From Ooceraea biroi (taxonomy: Eukaryota; Arthropoda; Insecta; Hymenoptera; Formicidae), in NCBI RefSeq assembly GCF_003672135.1, contig NC_039515.1, positions 744,001-808,000 of the forward strand: DNA of 64,000 bases. The letters are read 5' to 3'. Below are positions 45,430-54,214 of this stretch, in pieces. Under the pieces are notes generated by a model that was not told where the DNA came from, did no database searches, and worked only from the letters and a program-made list of their open reading frames with translations. Position 1 is the stretch's first letter; the number at the start of each line of letters is the position of its first letter. The position numbers and the translations under genes are program-made.

Positions 45430-46020
45430 ATAGTGCAACATCAGCACAATTTCATATACGCTTGGACCTGCACGAACATGTTCAAGGACACAGGGGGGGG
45501 CTGACTTAGCAGAGGTATCATGTTCACATCGAAGGGCTGAATCAGCGGGGGGGGGGGGTTGTATATTGTTACCTATTGTTACCTATTGCATCATCATTAT
45601 TATTATAATGTTTTCTCGGAACGCGCCCCGAAACTGCGCAGTAGCGCAAATGGCGGCTGCGCTATTGTTACATATTGCATCATCCCTATGTTTATATACG
45701 CTTGGGCATGCACGAACATGTGCAAGGTCAGGTGATCGTATTTTGTGGACCTGCACGGGCGCGTTCACGGTTGCATGTCCTGTGCAATGTCGTATGGACA
45801 CGACGTCTAACGTATTACTCTCTATAATGCCAGCCACTGATACTACATAGATGTTATACAGATAGGTACAGGTAGGGGAGGTGAAGAGGTCCAACGCGAT
45901 AAAAAGATGCAATCTGATCGGAAAAAATACTTTAATTAACGTAAAAAACGTGTTTACATACAGAACATATATATATATATATATATAAATGTATAACATA
46001 ATATAATAGATAATGTGCGC
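45430..46020 (+). repeat. Internal direct copy of the Polinton left end
   Basis: Repeats the left-end sequence in the same orientation: TATACGCTTGGACCTGCACG, ATGTTCAAGGACACAGG, ATCATGTTCACATCGAAGGG, then GTCTAACGTATTACTCTCTA (also at 42710) and ATGTATAACATAATATAATA (also right after mariner 1). So 42350-44220 and 45430-46020 are head-to-tail copies. Confidence 0.85.
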
Positions 46021-46049
46021 GTGGAGACTGCTGGTATGCGGCGTGTAAC

Positions 46050-46812
46050 TCAAAAATTACCAAACACCATAATCAGCAGTTCGCAATCGAGCAGATCGTT
46101 TCGGTCGAAGTCCGCGCTGCCGCTTATGGCCCTGAGAGCGCCGGAAGGATCCTTCACACCCGCGGCGATGTGTCGGAAGGCGCGAAGTTTAGCCTCGGCG
46201 CGTCCGACGACACCGGTCATCGTGGCGATCACGCGCTGGACGCAGTGCCGCAATCCGTATAGGAAGCGCACCGTCGGTGCGGACAGGGTCAACCGTCCGG
46301 ACGGAGTGTCCAGATGTATCGTTGGCTGGCTGTTGATGGTAGCGAAGCGCACCGTCAGGTCACCCAGCTGCATGGGCGGAGGCAGACCGTGCTCACCGTT
46401 AGCCCGCGCGAGGTTGTCGCAGATTATGGCTCTACTGTCCACCAGTCCCTTCCACATTTCGGGAGTCAGCAGTATCTCCTTGCCGGCAGTGTCTCCCAGC
46501 ACGATGTGCACGACCACCGCATCCGCGGTCGGAGGGATGCCTAGTCTTATCTCCAGAAACTTGTAACCGGTCCTGGTCAGGTTGTATCGGCGGCCTAGTA
46601 TCCGCATGCGTCGCACGTCTACGTTGGGCGTCGCGGCGACGTCTCTCCACCTGTGAGTCGAGAAAACGATGATGTTGATGCCAAATCGTGACCCCAGCGG
46701 CCAGCGCGCGCGTAACTTACTCGCGACGTCGCTTCTTCAGCGCACCACCGTCCTCCACAGGCCGCGGAGCTGCGGTCCCCATCTGGTCGAGAGGTAACGT
46801 GACGTGGTACAT
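46050..46812 (-). CDS. Spliced Polinton gene, possibly PC4-like ssDNA-binding protein
   Basis: Exon 1 is 46721-46812 (MYHVTLPLDQMGTAAPRPVE and a basic KKRRR). The 70-bp intron (46651-46720) has GTAAGT and CACAG borders. Exon 2 is 46050-46650. The product is about 230 residues. Two similar strand-rich halves (GYKFLEIRLGIP...EILLTPEMWKGL and LGDLTVRFATIN...LTLSAPTVRFL) vaguely recall PC4-type single-strand DNA-binding folds; this is a weak inference. A TATATAAA box at 46874-46881 is 60-70 bp upstream of the ATG. The frame is intact. It is the first gene inside the inner copy of the left end. Confidence 0.6.
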
Positions 46813-46873
46813 TGCGCAGTGGGCAGGTCCTCTACACTCAGAATATGAACGTCTGACTGACGAACCCTCAGCG

Positions 46874-46881
46874 GAACGCAG
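46874..46881 (-). promoter_or_regulatory. TATA box of the spliced gene at 46 kb
   Basis: Minus strand reads GGGTATATAAACTGCG, placing a transcription start near 46845, just ahead of ATG 46812. Confidence 0.5.
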
Positions 46882-47015
46882 TTTATATACCCGCCTGCTC
46901 CCATGTATAAGCACGCTACGTAGAGGGGAATGCGTGGTCGTGCTAGGGGTCAACTATTCGAACGCGGTTCCTCAAATGGTCGGACATCTTCCGACCGTTC
47001 GAAATATCTCTGCAC

Positions 47016-47480
47016 ACGAGTCAGCTGTCCAGCTTCCGCATTTACCCCTGAGCGGTACGGCACATGCATACGTGTCCAGCGGACCGATAAGGGGCGATTA
47101 TGTAATTGCAGCATATAGTGTAACGCGAGTCGGTCGCATCTTCGCTGTGTCAGCGTCCCACAGACCAGTGTACTCGCTGACTATGGCACGCGTTTCGCAG
47201 CCCGTCTATTGTACAGTAGTTGTATCCCGTACCAACCTTCTGCGGGATTCAATTTCCTTTTTCGCATGTTATCGCGGTACACAAGTCAACCGTCCCATGC
47301 TTCCGCAGTTACCCCTGATAGTGAAACGCGAGTACGGTCGAAACATCGCTATGTCAGCTCGCCACAGGCTAGCGTACCTGCTGACTATGGCACACGTCCC
47401 GCAGCCTGTCTATCGTACGGGGAGTTTCCCACAATCTTTCTTCGGGATTCAATTCCCTTTTTCGCATATACGGGGCGAGA
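47016..47480. repeat. Degenerate direct repeat, two units
   Basis: CTTCCGCA(T/G)TTACCCCTGA, CTGACTATGGCAC and GGGATTCAATT(T)CC(C)TTTTTCGCAT occur in order in both 47016-47282 and 47279-47480. The second unit is shorter. The minus strand has a short frame with a hydrophobic stretch (47369-47527, LVFTIALWIAG), which could be a small membrane peptide, but there is little to support it. No clear gene in 46813-47570. Confidence 0.5.
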
Positions 47481-47572
47481 TAAAGTGACCCGGCTATCCA
47501 TAGCGCGATTGTGAAGACGAGCTTCATCTCGCTGACACCGCGCGGAAAGAGCAAGCCCTTCATATCATGCGC

Positions 47573-47579
47573 TCTATAA
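47573..47579 (+). promoter_or_regulatory. TATA box of the plus-strand small gene
   Basis: CTATAAAG about 90 bp before ATG 47667, on the same strand as the spliced gene that follows. Confidence 0.4.
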
Positions 47580-47666
47580 AGATAACGCATCATGCGACAC
47601 ACTGTCATTCCTATTGTAACCGACAACCCGACATCTGTCACTTGTGTCGCGACAATTGTTAATAAA

Positions 47667-48254
47667 ATGGATACCGTACTTGGCGCCACCGAGGGAGTCT
47701 ACGCAGCGGCGGTGATGGTGGCACACAACGCCGCTGCACTGACGACGAAGACGCGCGAGACGACGGGATTCCTCAACCGTCTCGGCGCGTCAGTGGACGA
47801 GGCACATGTTGCCGAGATGCTGCAGGTCTTGTAAGTACACACAAACCTACGTAAACCTAATGACCCGACCTATGACCCGACCTATGACCCGACCTATATA
47901 ACCAAGTGTACATGATCTGCCAGGCGCGATGTGACAACGTGTCTGCAGAACATCGACGTGGTGTTGCAGCACCGGGTGGAATTCTTTGATGCGGTCCACC
48001 CAGTCGTCTGCAGAGGAATCGGCCTGCAGTATGTGCGCGCCAACACGCCGCCACGTGAGCAAGTAGTGCTACACCATACGTTTCTGCGGCGTCTACACAC
48101 ACGCTCCGCCGATACTGGTGTTAACATATGTGTACTCTCTTTTGTAGGAGACCCCCCCCCCCCGCAGAGCAGGAAGAGGAGGAGATATGAGAGGAGCAAC
48201 ACACACGCGCGTGCGCGCGCGCGCACACACACACACACTGTATATAAACTATAA
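47667..48254 (+). CDS. Small spliced Polinton protein of unknown function
   Basis: Exon 1 is 47667-47830 (MDTVLGATEGVYAAAVMVAH). The intron 47831-47923 has GTAAGT and CCAG borders and holds a 12-bp word (ACCTATGACCCG) about three times. Exon 2 is 47924-48254 (TTCLQNIDVVLQHRVEFFDA). The product is about 164 residues, mostly helical at first. The C-terminus runs through a C-run and a (CA)n/(GC)n microsatellite that encodes RARARTHTHT, so the true end may have shifted. No family recognised. It points opposite to its neighbours on both sides. Confidence 0.5.
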
Positions 48255-48296
48255 TGTATAGGATATAAGTATAGAGTAATGTATAATAAGCGATAA

Positions 48297-48329
<33 letters not shown>

Positions 48330-48398
48330 TTAATAATGCAAAACAGTAATGTATAATAACATATATATAGAAATACATATAGTGCTTATAAGAAACCA

Positions 48399-48947
48399 CT
48401 ACTTATTTATTCCATATCCCACGCGCGACGGTCCACCCACCCACCACGCGTGCAGCGTCAGCACGTTCTCCAACGCGCAGACCCCGCTGTGCGCGCTGCA
48501 GCGGTACGTTCCGCGATCGGGGCCCACCAACTCGCTCAGACGCGCGATGTCCTCGAAGTCGTCGTCGATGGACCTGACGGTGACGCGGCGTTCGCCCACG
48601 AGATCGCCGAGGATACCCTCCAGCTACCGCCTCTTCTCCGCGCCCTTTACGTAGACGAGCCTCTTGTCTCCTCCTTCTCCCAGGACGGATACCGCTCTAC
48701 GAATAAGAGCGCCGGCGTGTCCGTAGGGCACGTTACCGTCCGTCCAGCGGAGTCTATGGTGGTTGCTCGATAACCAGACGGCCTGAGACCTCTCGTCCCT
48801 CGTCAGGCGACTCCATGCCACAGGTGGGCGGAAGACATGGTGCGTCAGCACTCGGTTCCACGTACGCAGTACGGCAACCTCCTTCACCGCGAAGCCGCCC
48901 TGGACGATGAAGCCCTGCAGGTCGGCGAATATCGGCTCGGCAGCCAT
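48399..48947 (-). pseudogene. Conserved Polinton-associated protein with one stop
   Basis: About 180 residues: DLQGFIVQGGFAVKEVAVL at the start, HHVFRPPVAWSRLT, then LVYVKGAEKRR, TAG near 48622, LEGILGDLVG and a Cys/His end (CSAHSGVCALENVLTLHAWW). The stop replaces a Trp codon (TGG to TAG) in frame. This set of motifs recurs in arthropod proteins from Polinton-like elements. The spaced acidic residues and His-Cys end could fit a nuclease-type fold, but that is a guess. It lies directly downstream of the capsid candidate. Confidence 0.65.
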
Positions 48948-48955
48948 GGGTGCGA

Positions 48956-50203
48956 TCAGACGACGCGACGTACCAGGCTCGTCAGCGGGTTGTACTCGAC
49001 TACGCGATCGTGGAGTATCAGACAGTACGCAGTGGTCTCGAGCGGGACGTTACGCCTGCAGTCGAACTCTATGCGAACGTCGACGGTGGCGCTCTTCACG
49101 GTCTCGTTCTGCCTCGAACAGTCCAGCACCACGAGCGGTCCACAGTGCAGGAACTTGTTCATCGTGAGCACCGTTCCATCGTCGTCCCGATCGAGCGCGT
49201 AGTACGCTCTGCGGAATCTGGCATACATGTCGTACAGTATCGCGTAGCGATTCTTCGCAAAGTCCAGATGCATGTCGTCGTAGGGATAGAACGTCGAATT
49301 GAGAAACAGCTTCACGTTGGAGAGGTCGCAGGCGTCGAACAGTGACGCGTCCTTCGTCGCGGCGTTCCTTCGACCGGTCTGCAGCGCGAAGATGACGTAG
49401 CGCGGTTTTTCCAGCTGCGTGGCCGCTTTGACGGCCCAGGAGTGAGCGGTCGTGCTCTGCAGAAGGGGGAACTCATACAGATCCCACGAGTGGAACGTCA
49501 TACTGAGAAATCGTCCGCTCTCCAGGGTACACAGCAACCGTAGTTTGTTGATCTCGTTCAGGTAGACGTGCGGCATGCGCCACTGCACCTTGTGCAGGTC
49601 TATCCGCGCCCCGTGTCGGTCGCCCGATAGCACGACGCAATTGTTGTCGTTGCGCGCACGAATCAGAACGAGCTCGTGCCGCGCGTTGATCACCACGCGT
49701 CTGTAGTCCTCGCAGAATCCCAATAGCATCCCGAGAGGGACGCAGAGGTTGAAATCACTCAGCCCGAACGTGCCCGTCAGACTCCATCCAGCGCTCAGTA
49801 GGATATTACTGTGCGCGTGGGTCAGGGAAACGTAGTTCTTGAGCGTGCTCGTCACGCCGACGTTTCGGCTCCTGTCTATCTCCACGCCGTTGAGCTCGTA
49901 ACGAAGCTCGTCGAACAGGAAGGCCGCGCAGTTGTTCACCAGGTGCGTCTGGGGTTCACCAGGTTCATCGGGCGCCGCTTGAGCATCCCCCGCAGCTGCT
50001 GCCCCATCGACCGAGAACGTACCCTCGATGTAGAGATAGCTCTCACAGGGCAACGTGTACAGATCCTGCTGGTGTATGGGAATCCGTATCTCATCGCTGT
50101 GCCCGAACGTGGTGTTGGCGTACGGGTTGTACGTGTGGGTCTCGAGTCCGACGATGCGCTCGTCGAAAACCGACTCATCGCCGATGTCGAGTACGTCGAC
50201 CAT
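48956..50203 (-). CDS. Major capsid protein candidate
   Basis: A 415-residue intact frame starting at ATG 50203. It is rich in predicted beta strand (LYTLPCESYLYIEGTFSVD, NCAAFLFDELRYELNGVEID, KLRLLCTLESGRFLSMTFHS) and ends VVEYNPLTSLVRRVV. Size, strand content and position next to the penton-like gene, protease and ATPase fit the double jelly-roll capsid protein of Polintons. The call rests mainly on context; I cannot model the fold. It is the longest intact gene of the element's packaging block. Confidence 0.6.
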   Translation of the reverse strand: MVDVLDIGDESVFDERIVGLETHTYNPYANTTFGHSDEIRIPIHQQDLYTLPCESYLYIEGTFSVDGAAAAGDAQAAPDEPGEPQTHLVNNCAAFLFDELRYELNGVEIDRSRNVGVTSTLKNYVSLTHAHSNILLSAGWSLTGTFGLSDFNLCVPLGMLLGFCEDYRRVVINARHELVLIRARNDNNCVVLSGDRHGARIDLHKVQWRMPHVYLNEINKLRLLCTLESGRFLSMTFHSWDLYEFPLLQSTTAHSWAVKAATQLEKPRYVIFALQTGRRNAATKDASLFDACDLSNVKLFLNSTFYPYDDMHLDFAKNRYAILYDMYARFRRAYYALDRDDDGTVLTMNKFLHCGPLVVLDCSRQNETVKSATVDVRIEFDCRRNVPLETTAYCLILHDRVVEYNPLTSLVRRVV

Positions 50204-50375
50204 CGTAGCCGTTTCGCAGGACGGTGTATCCCAACAAACGAAGGAAGCCCGCGTTCTCCGTGTTCAGCGTCGTACCGTAACCGCTCCCGCGCACCTCCCC
50301 CTCCTCGGGACGCTCTCGCGTCTGAGTAGTAGTACCTCTTCTTCCGCGTCCTCCACCACCCCGCAGTACGAGCAT
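50175..50375 (-). CDS. Small Arg/Gly-rich protein between the two capsid-type genes
   Basis: 66 residues from ATG 50375, overlapping the capsid candidate's start by 29 bp. It has a basic Gly/Arg N-terminus (LRGGGGRGRRG) and a conserved-looking AGFLRLLGYTVLRNGYD. It could be a small virion protein, but may be chance. Confidence 0.3.
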   Translation of the reverse strand: MLVLRGGGGRGRRGTTTQTRERPEEGEVRGSGYGTTLNTENAGFLRLLGYTVLRNGYDGRRTRHRR

Positions 50376-50386
50376 TCCCTACGGCT

Positions 50387-51172
50387 CTACGCAACGCGTC
50401 GTTGTCGTCGCACGTGCAGACGCACCGTTATCTCCTCGCCGCGAAAGTCGATCGGCCGACCGTTCTGATCCACGACGCGCACCGTGATGTCGGTGACGCT
50501 CCGTGCGATGACCGGGAGGTAAATGATCTGTCCGGGCCTCTTCGACAGTTTATATCCCGGTGGCACGTTGGGCGCGAACTCGTGTATCGTGTGCACGGGC
50601 CTGTTGTTGCTGTACGCCCCCGCCGTGACGTTGCACTCCACGCGGATGACGTTCACGCTCATGATGTTCACCGGTTCGTCGGACGCGTACCACCTGTTGG
50701 GCCGTAGTACGCGCGGCGAGAACCCCAGGAGCGGACCGATGGTGCCGGGCTTGGCGAAGTTCACCCTATAGGCGCACTTCATCTCGCTGCGTATGATGTT
50801 GTCGTTGGCGCGTAGAGCGAGCACGTCCTCCCCCGTGCTCTCCTCACTGTCGTACATGTCGTACGTTCCGACGGAGTCGGAGTCGTCGCCGCCGCCGCCG
50901 TCGTCGTTGTCGTCGTCACGTCGACGGAGCACGGCGTTCCTCAGGAACCGGCTTATGGCACGGAGCTCGTAGGATCCCTCTGGAATCGTTATCAACGCGT
51001 CCCTCTCGCTGAAGTAGAATCGGTTGTTGGTCGCGTCGACGTTAGGTATCGAGTTGTACGTCTCGAAATCTACGAGACCGAGCTCGTAGGAACCGTCGCT
51101 CAGATCGATGGGCGGGAAGTAACACACCGTCAGAACGCTGCTTCTACCGGTCAGCGTGAGCGTCAGCGACAT
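50387..51172 (-). CDS. Penton-like minor capsid protein candidate
   Basis: 261 residues from ATG 51172 (MSLTLTLTGRSSVLTVCYFP). Key segments: FETYNSIPNVDATNNRF, GSYELRAISRFL, a run of Asp/Gly from simple repeats (residues 95-110), NVIRVECNVTAGAY, HTIHEFAPNVPPGYK and the end GEEITVRLHVRR. These segments are widespread in insect Polinton-type elements, next to the capsid gene. A single jelly-roll penton role is likely but inferred. The frame is intact. Its start overlaps the end of the protease ORF by 29 bp near a long C-run. Confidence 0.6.
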   Translation of the reverse strand: MSLTLTLTGRSSVLTVCYFPPIDLSDGSYELGLVDFETYNSIPNVDATNNRFYFSERDALITIPEGSYELRAISRFLRNAVLRRRDDDNDDGGGGDDSDSVGTYDMYDSEESTGEDVLALRANDNIIRSEMKCAYRVNFAKPGTIGPLLGFSPRVLRPNRWYASDEPVNIMSVNVIRVECNVTAGAYSNNRPVHTIHEFAPNVPPGYKLSKRPGQIIYLPVIARSVTDITVRVVDQNGRPIDFRGEEITVRLHVRRQRRVA

Positions 51173-52232
51173 GATGAACCGCCGTCCCCCCCCCCTCCCA
51201 CTCGATGTCGTGGAGAAAACGCAGACACAACTGCCCGCAGATCTGCTCGTCGTACGTCTGATAACGGTGGCGATTGTACGCGATCGATGCGACGCCACCC
51301 AGATAGCGCTCGAGTGCGCGCGGTGGACGCAAGTTGCCGAAACTGTCAAAGTAGACGACCCTCTCGCCCCTCTTAGCGTACGCGACCCAATGAGTCCCCG
51401 GACCCGCGGAGGCGTCGAGGTTCACGATGCCGCACTCGTTGCGACGCGCACGCGCGGGTAACGCGTCGCGCATAAACACCCCTCTGAAGAACGGCACGCG
51501 AAGACGCGCGGCCGCCGCTGCTAGCTGCGCGCCCGTCGTCGCGCCGGGTGGCAATCCTAGTGCTGACGGGGACGTTTTTTTTTTCTTCTTCGTACCGCGA
51601 CCGCGCGCGTGCGGCGCGAGATAAAGACCACGCCCTTCCATCGCACGATTGTGACGCTGCAGCTCCTCCAGCTGACGACGCTTAGCCTTGCTGTCGTTCA
51701 CCGCCTTCGCGACGCCGGCCGCACCACCGATCAGCGACCCGAGCGCGCCCAGGACCGGCAGGAGCGGCAGGAAACCGCCGCGTTTCGCTATCGGGAGCGT
51801 CCTCGCCGGTCTCTTGGCCGCAGTGGTTGCCCTCTTCCTCCTGCCCGTCGTCCTCTTTATACCAGGCACCGATCGCCTCTTGCTCCTCAGACCCATTCCG
51901 AGTTTCGTCTTCGCCTTCATGGCCGCCCATACGGCCGCCGCGGCGGCCCTCTCACTCAGGCTCGAGTCGCTCGCCGAGATGAGCTTGCGCGCTCTGTCCG
52001 CGAGCACCCGGTCGGCCGCGTGCCGTTCAACCAACTCCCGGCTCCGCGAGTAGGCGATGTCGTGCTCGCGACAGGCGGCGTCCAACGGGTTCACGCCGCG
52101 ATCGCCTCGCGCGAGTCGTTTCGCGAGTCTCGTACCGGGCCCGCAGAACTGGTAGCCGGGAATGTGCAGCTCGAAGGGTAGCGCGTCTATGGTGCGATTG
52201 AGCAGACCCGCGCGGTGAGCGGTTAGACGCAT
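51144..52232 (-). CDS. Fusion of phospholipase A2-like domain and adenovirus-type cysteine protease
   Basis: 362 residues from ATG 52232. Residues 20-65 form a parvovirus-type phospholipase A2-like motif (YQFCGPGTRL and the catalytic DAACREHDIAY). Residues 145-200 contain a hydrophobic segment (LLPVLGALGSLIGGAAGVA) and then a basic GRGTKKKKK. The C-terminal part is an adenain-like protease with His in GTHWVAYA, Asp in YFDSFGN and Cys in QICGQLCLRF. Minor capsid proteins of this kind help virions breach membranes, and the protease matures the capsid. The open frame is continuous, though a C-run near 51187 may hide a shift at the very end. Confidence 0.8.
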   Translation of the reverse strand: MRLTAHRAGLLNRTIDALPFELHIPGYQFCGPGTRLAKRLARGDRGVNPLDAACREHDIAYSRSRELVERHAADRVLADRARKLISASDSSLSERAAAAAVWAAMKAKTKLGMGLRSKRRSVPGIKRTTGRRKRATTAAKRPARTLPIAKRGGFLPLLPVLGALGSLIGGAAGVAKAVNDSKAKRRQLEELQRHNRAMEGRGLYLAPHARGRGTKKKKKTSPSALGLPPGATTGAQLAAAAARLRVPFFRGVFMRDALPARARRNECGIVNLDASAGPGTHWVAYAKRGERVVYFDSFGNLRPPRALERYLGGVASIAYNRHRYQTYDEQICGQLCLRFLHDIEWEGGGTAVHHVADAHADR

Positions 52233-52319
52233 TCGTCACACGTCGGAGTAACCGTAGACGTGCGCAGTAGCAACAGCAGCCTCGAGGTCGCGACTGATCG
52301 AACAGGTGGGTTCGTTCCG

Positions 52320-52329
52320 CGTATAAATA
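52320..52329 (+). promoter_or_regulatory. TATA box of the ATPase gene
   Basis: GTATAAATAG, 45-50 bp upstream of ATG 52372, in the 139-bp gap between the divergent protease and ATPase genes. Confidence 0.55.
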
Positions 52330-52371
52330 GCGGAGGGGGGGGGGGCTCGACGGTGAGCGAGTTCGCGCGAT

Positions 52372-53064
52372 ATGCGCTACGTCAGGCAGTCCGTGCGGAT
52401 ACGAGTGTCGAACGTGGACGACAGGATCGGGAGTGGAGAGACGAGAGCGAGCAGACACGGGTCTCTGCTACCAACTACCATACGCGCCCTGGTGTGCGGA
52501 CCGTCGGGATGTGGCAAGACGAACGTCGTGATCAGCCTGCTCGAGAGTGCGCACGGCGTGCGCTTCGAGAACGTGTACGTGTACTCGAAGTCGTTGCAAC
52601 AGCCGAAGTACCGCTATCTGAAGCGCCTACTCGGGTCGATGGACGGGATCGGTTATCACGCGTTCCACGACAGCGGTGACGTCGTACCGCCGCACGAGGC
52701 CCTGCCGCACTCGATATTCGTGTTCGACGACGTCGCGTGCGACAGACAGGACGCCATGAGGGAGCACTTCTCGATGGGACGGCACTCGCTCGTCGACTGC
52801 TTCTATCTGTGTCAGACGTACGCTCGGATACCGAAACACCTGATGCGCGATAACGCGAATCTGCTGATCCTCTTTCGACAGGACGGCACGAATCTGCGGC
52901 ACGTGTACAACGATCACGTGAACACCGACATGACCTTCGAGGAATTCGCCACGCTGTGTCGCGACTGTTGGCGCCTACGGCACGGATTCCTCGTGATAGA
53001 CAAGGACAGCGCACTTCGGAACGGTCGGTACAGACGCGGATTCAACGAGTTCGCCGTGCCGTAG
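52372..53064 (+). CDS. DNA packaging ATPase (A32/FtsK-HerA type)
   Basis: 230 residues, intact. The Walker A motif is GPSGCGKTN at about residue 43; Walker B is IFVFDDVACD at about residue 117. It continues with LVDCFYLCQTYARIPKHLM and ends RRGFNEFAVP, as in Polinton ATPases. It pumps element DNA into capsids in relatives. It is divergent from the protease gene and followed after 34 bp by the DUF8207-like gene, with which it may be co-transcribed. Confidence 0.88.
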   Translation: MRYVRQSVRIRVSNVDDRIGSGETRASRHGSLLPTTIRALVCGPSGCGKTNVVISLLESAHGVRFENVYVYSKSLQQPKYRYLKRLLGSMDGIGYHAFHDSGDVVPPHEALPHSIFVFDDVACDRQDAMREHFSMGRHSLVDCFYLCQTYARIPKHLMRDNANLLILFRQDGTNLRHVYNDHVNTDMTFEEFATLCRDCWRLRHGFLVIDKDSALRNGRYRRGFNEFAVP

Positions 53065-53098
53065 GCGGGGAGTCGGGAAGCGGGCAGTCGTCGCGGAC

Positions 53099-54193
53099 AT
53101 GTCGAGTGGTGCAGCCGCGCGTACGTTGCAGGAGCGCGAGGTGATCGCGGAGAATGTCGCCCGCACGCACGAGTCCATCCGCAGGAAGTACCGGAGTCTG
53201 CGGACTGACAGAATAGACGACGAGCGGGCCTTGGAGACCCACTTCAAGCCCATCGTCGAGCCGTTGAAACGACTGGTCGAGCACACCGTCGGCGACGACG
53301 ACGACGTGTATCGCGTGAAGAGGAAATACGAGTACGAGGACGCCGACGCCTCGTCATCCGCGATAGTGACACCGCAGAAGCGGCGGATGGTTACGCCGCA
53401 GAGGCTAAAGATAGGCCAACAGAGACTGAGCGCCACGTCAACACCGTTGATAAGCGCAAAGCTCGGGTCCGACGCGGCGGTGCCGCTGAGCCCGCTGGAG
53501 CGATCCGTCGCCGAGGTCATGCGAACGGACGATAGCAGGGACGTGCTGTTCGCCACGCTGGGGCCGTTGGGCCGGAAGTATGTGGACGCTCTGTTCACGA
53601 ACAGTGGTCGCGGACCAGCCAGCAGGACGAGCACCATCGACACCGTGTACGGGGTGTACATCGGTGAGACCGGCACGATGCTTGGCGACAAGCGCTTTGA
53701 CGTCGGCTCAGACGACAACATATTCGTGGACGGTACGCGGTACGAGGGTACGCCCGGTCTGTACGATCTGATCTTCATGCGCATGCCCGACGAGCGCGTG
53801 TACACCGTACAGGACACGACGATGTACCGCCGGATTCTGTCGGCGACGAACGCGCACAGGCAGCGGTATCAGGCGCACAGACCGATAAAGAGTAACAAAG
53901 GCTTCAAGTACAAGCAGATTATCGCACCGTTGATGTGCATTAACTCGGCCGCGGGTCACGGTGGAGCCGGTGTGGAACCGCAGCCACCGCCACCACCACC
54001 ACCACCGCAGTCGCTTCCAACCATGCGGGTAACCGACAACGCGATCGACTACGTGCACTGGGACGATCCGAACGAGCTGGTGGATCGCCTCAGGCTGATC
54101 GAGGCGTCTCGCGACGCGGGCAACGACTCGCACGACGCCGAGTTCCTGTTTATAATCGAGGAGCTCCGAGAGGCGGGTATCATTACGATCTGA
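53099..54193 (+). CDS. DUF8207-like Polinton protein
   Basis: 364 residues, intact, from ATG 53099. The N-terminus is helical and charged (residues 1-90), then a low-complexity link. The conserved block follows (LGPLGRKYVDALF, VYGVYIGETGTMLGDKRFDV, PGLYDLIFMRMPDERVYT, IKSNKGFKYKQIIAPLM). A proline run sits at about residue 300 and an acidic helical tail ends LREAGIITI. Such proteins are common in insect Polintons next to the ATPase. The function is unknown; a virion role is possible. Confidence 0.65.
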   Translation: MSSGAAARTLQEREVIAENVARTHESIRRKYRSLRTDRIDDERALETHFKPIVEPLKRLVEHTVGDDDDVYRVKRKYEYEDADASSSAIVTPQKRRMVTPQRLKIGQQRLSATSTPLISAKLGSDAAVPLSPLERSVAEVMRTDDSRDVLFATLGPLGRKYVDALFTNSGRGPASRTSTIDTVYGVYIGETGTMLGDKRFDVGSDDNIFVDGTRYEGTPGLYDLIFMRMPDERVYTVQDTTMYRRILSATNAHRQRYQAHRPIKSNKGFKYKQIIAPLMCINSAAGHGGAGVEPQPPPPPPPPQSLPTMRVTDNAIDYVHWDDPNELVDRLRLIEASRDAGNDSHDAEFLFIIEELREAGIITI

Positions 54194-54214
54194 AGCACCG
54201 TCCACGACACATCG

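Noticed and set aside
46688..47488. 266-residue plus-strand frame in the Polinton
   Set aside because: It overlaps the first exon, intron and promoter of the spliced minus-strand gene and reads through a direct repeat. No domain is visible.
52532..53014. Minus-strand frames opposite the ATPase and DUF8207-like genes
   Set aside because: They are shadows caused by high GC; the plus-strand proteins have catalytic motifs in the right order.
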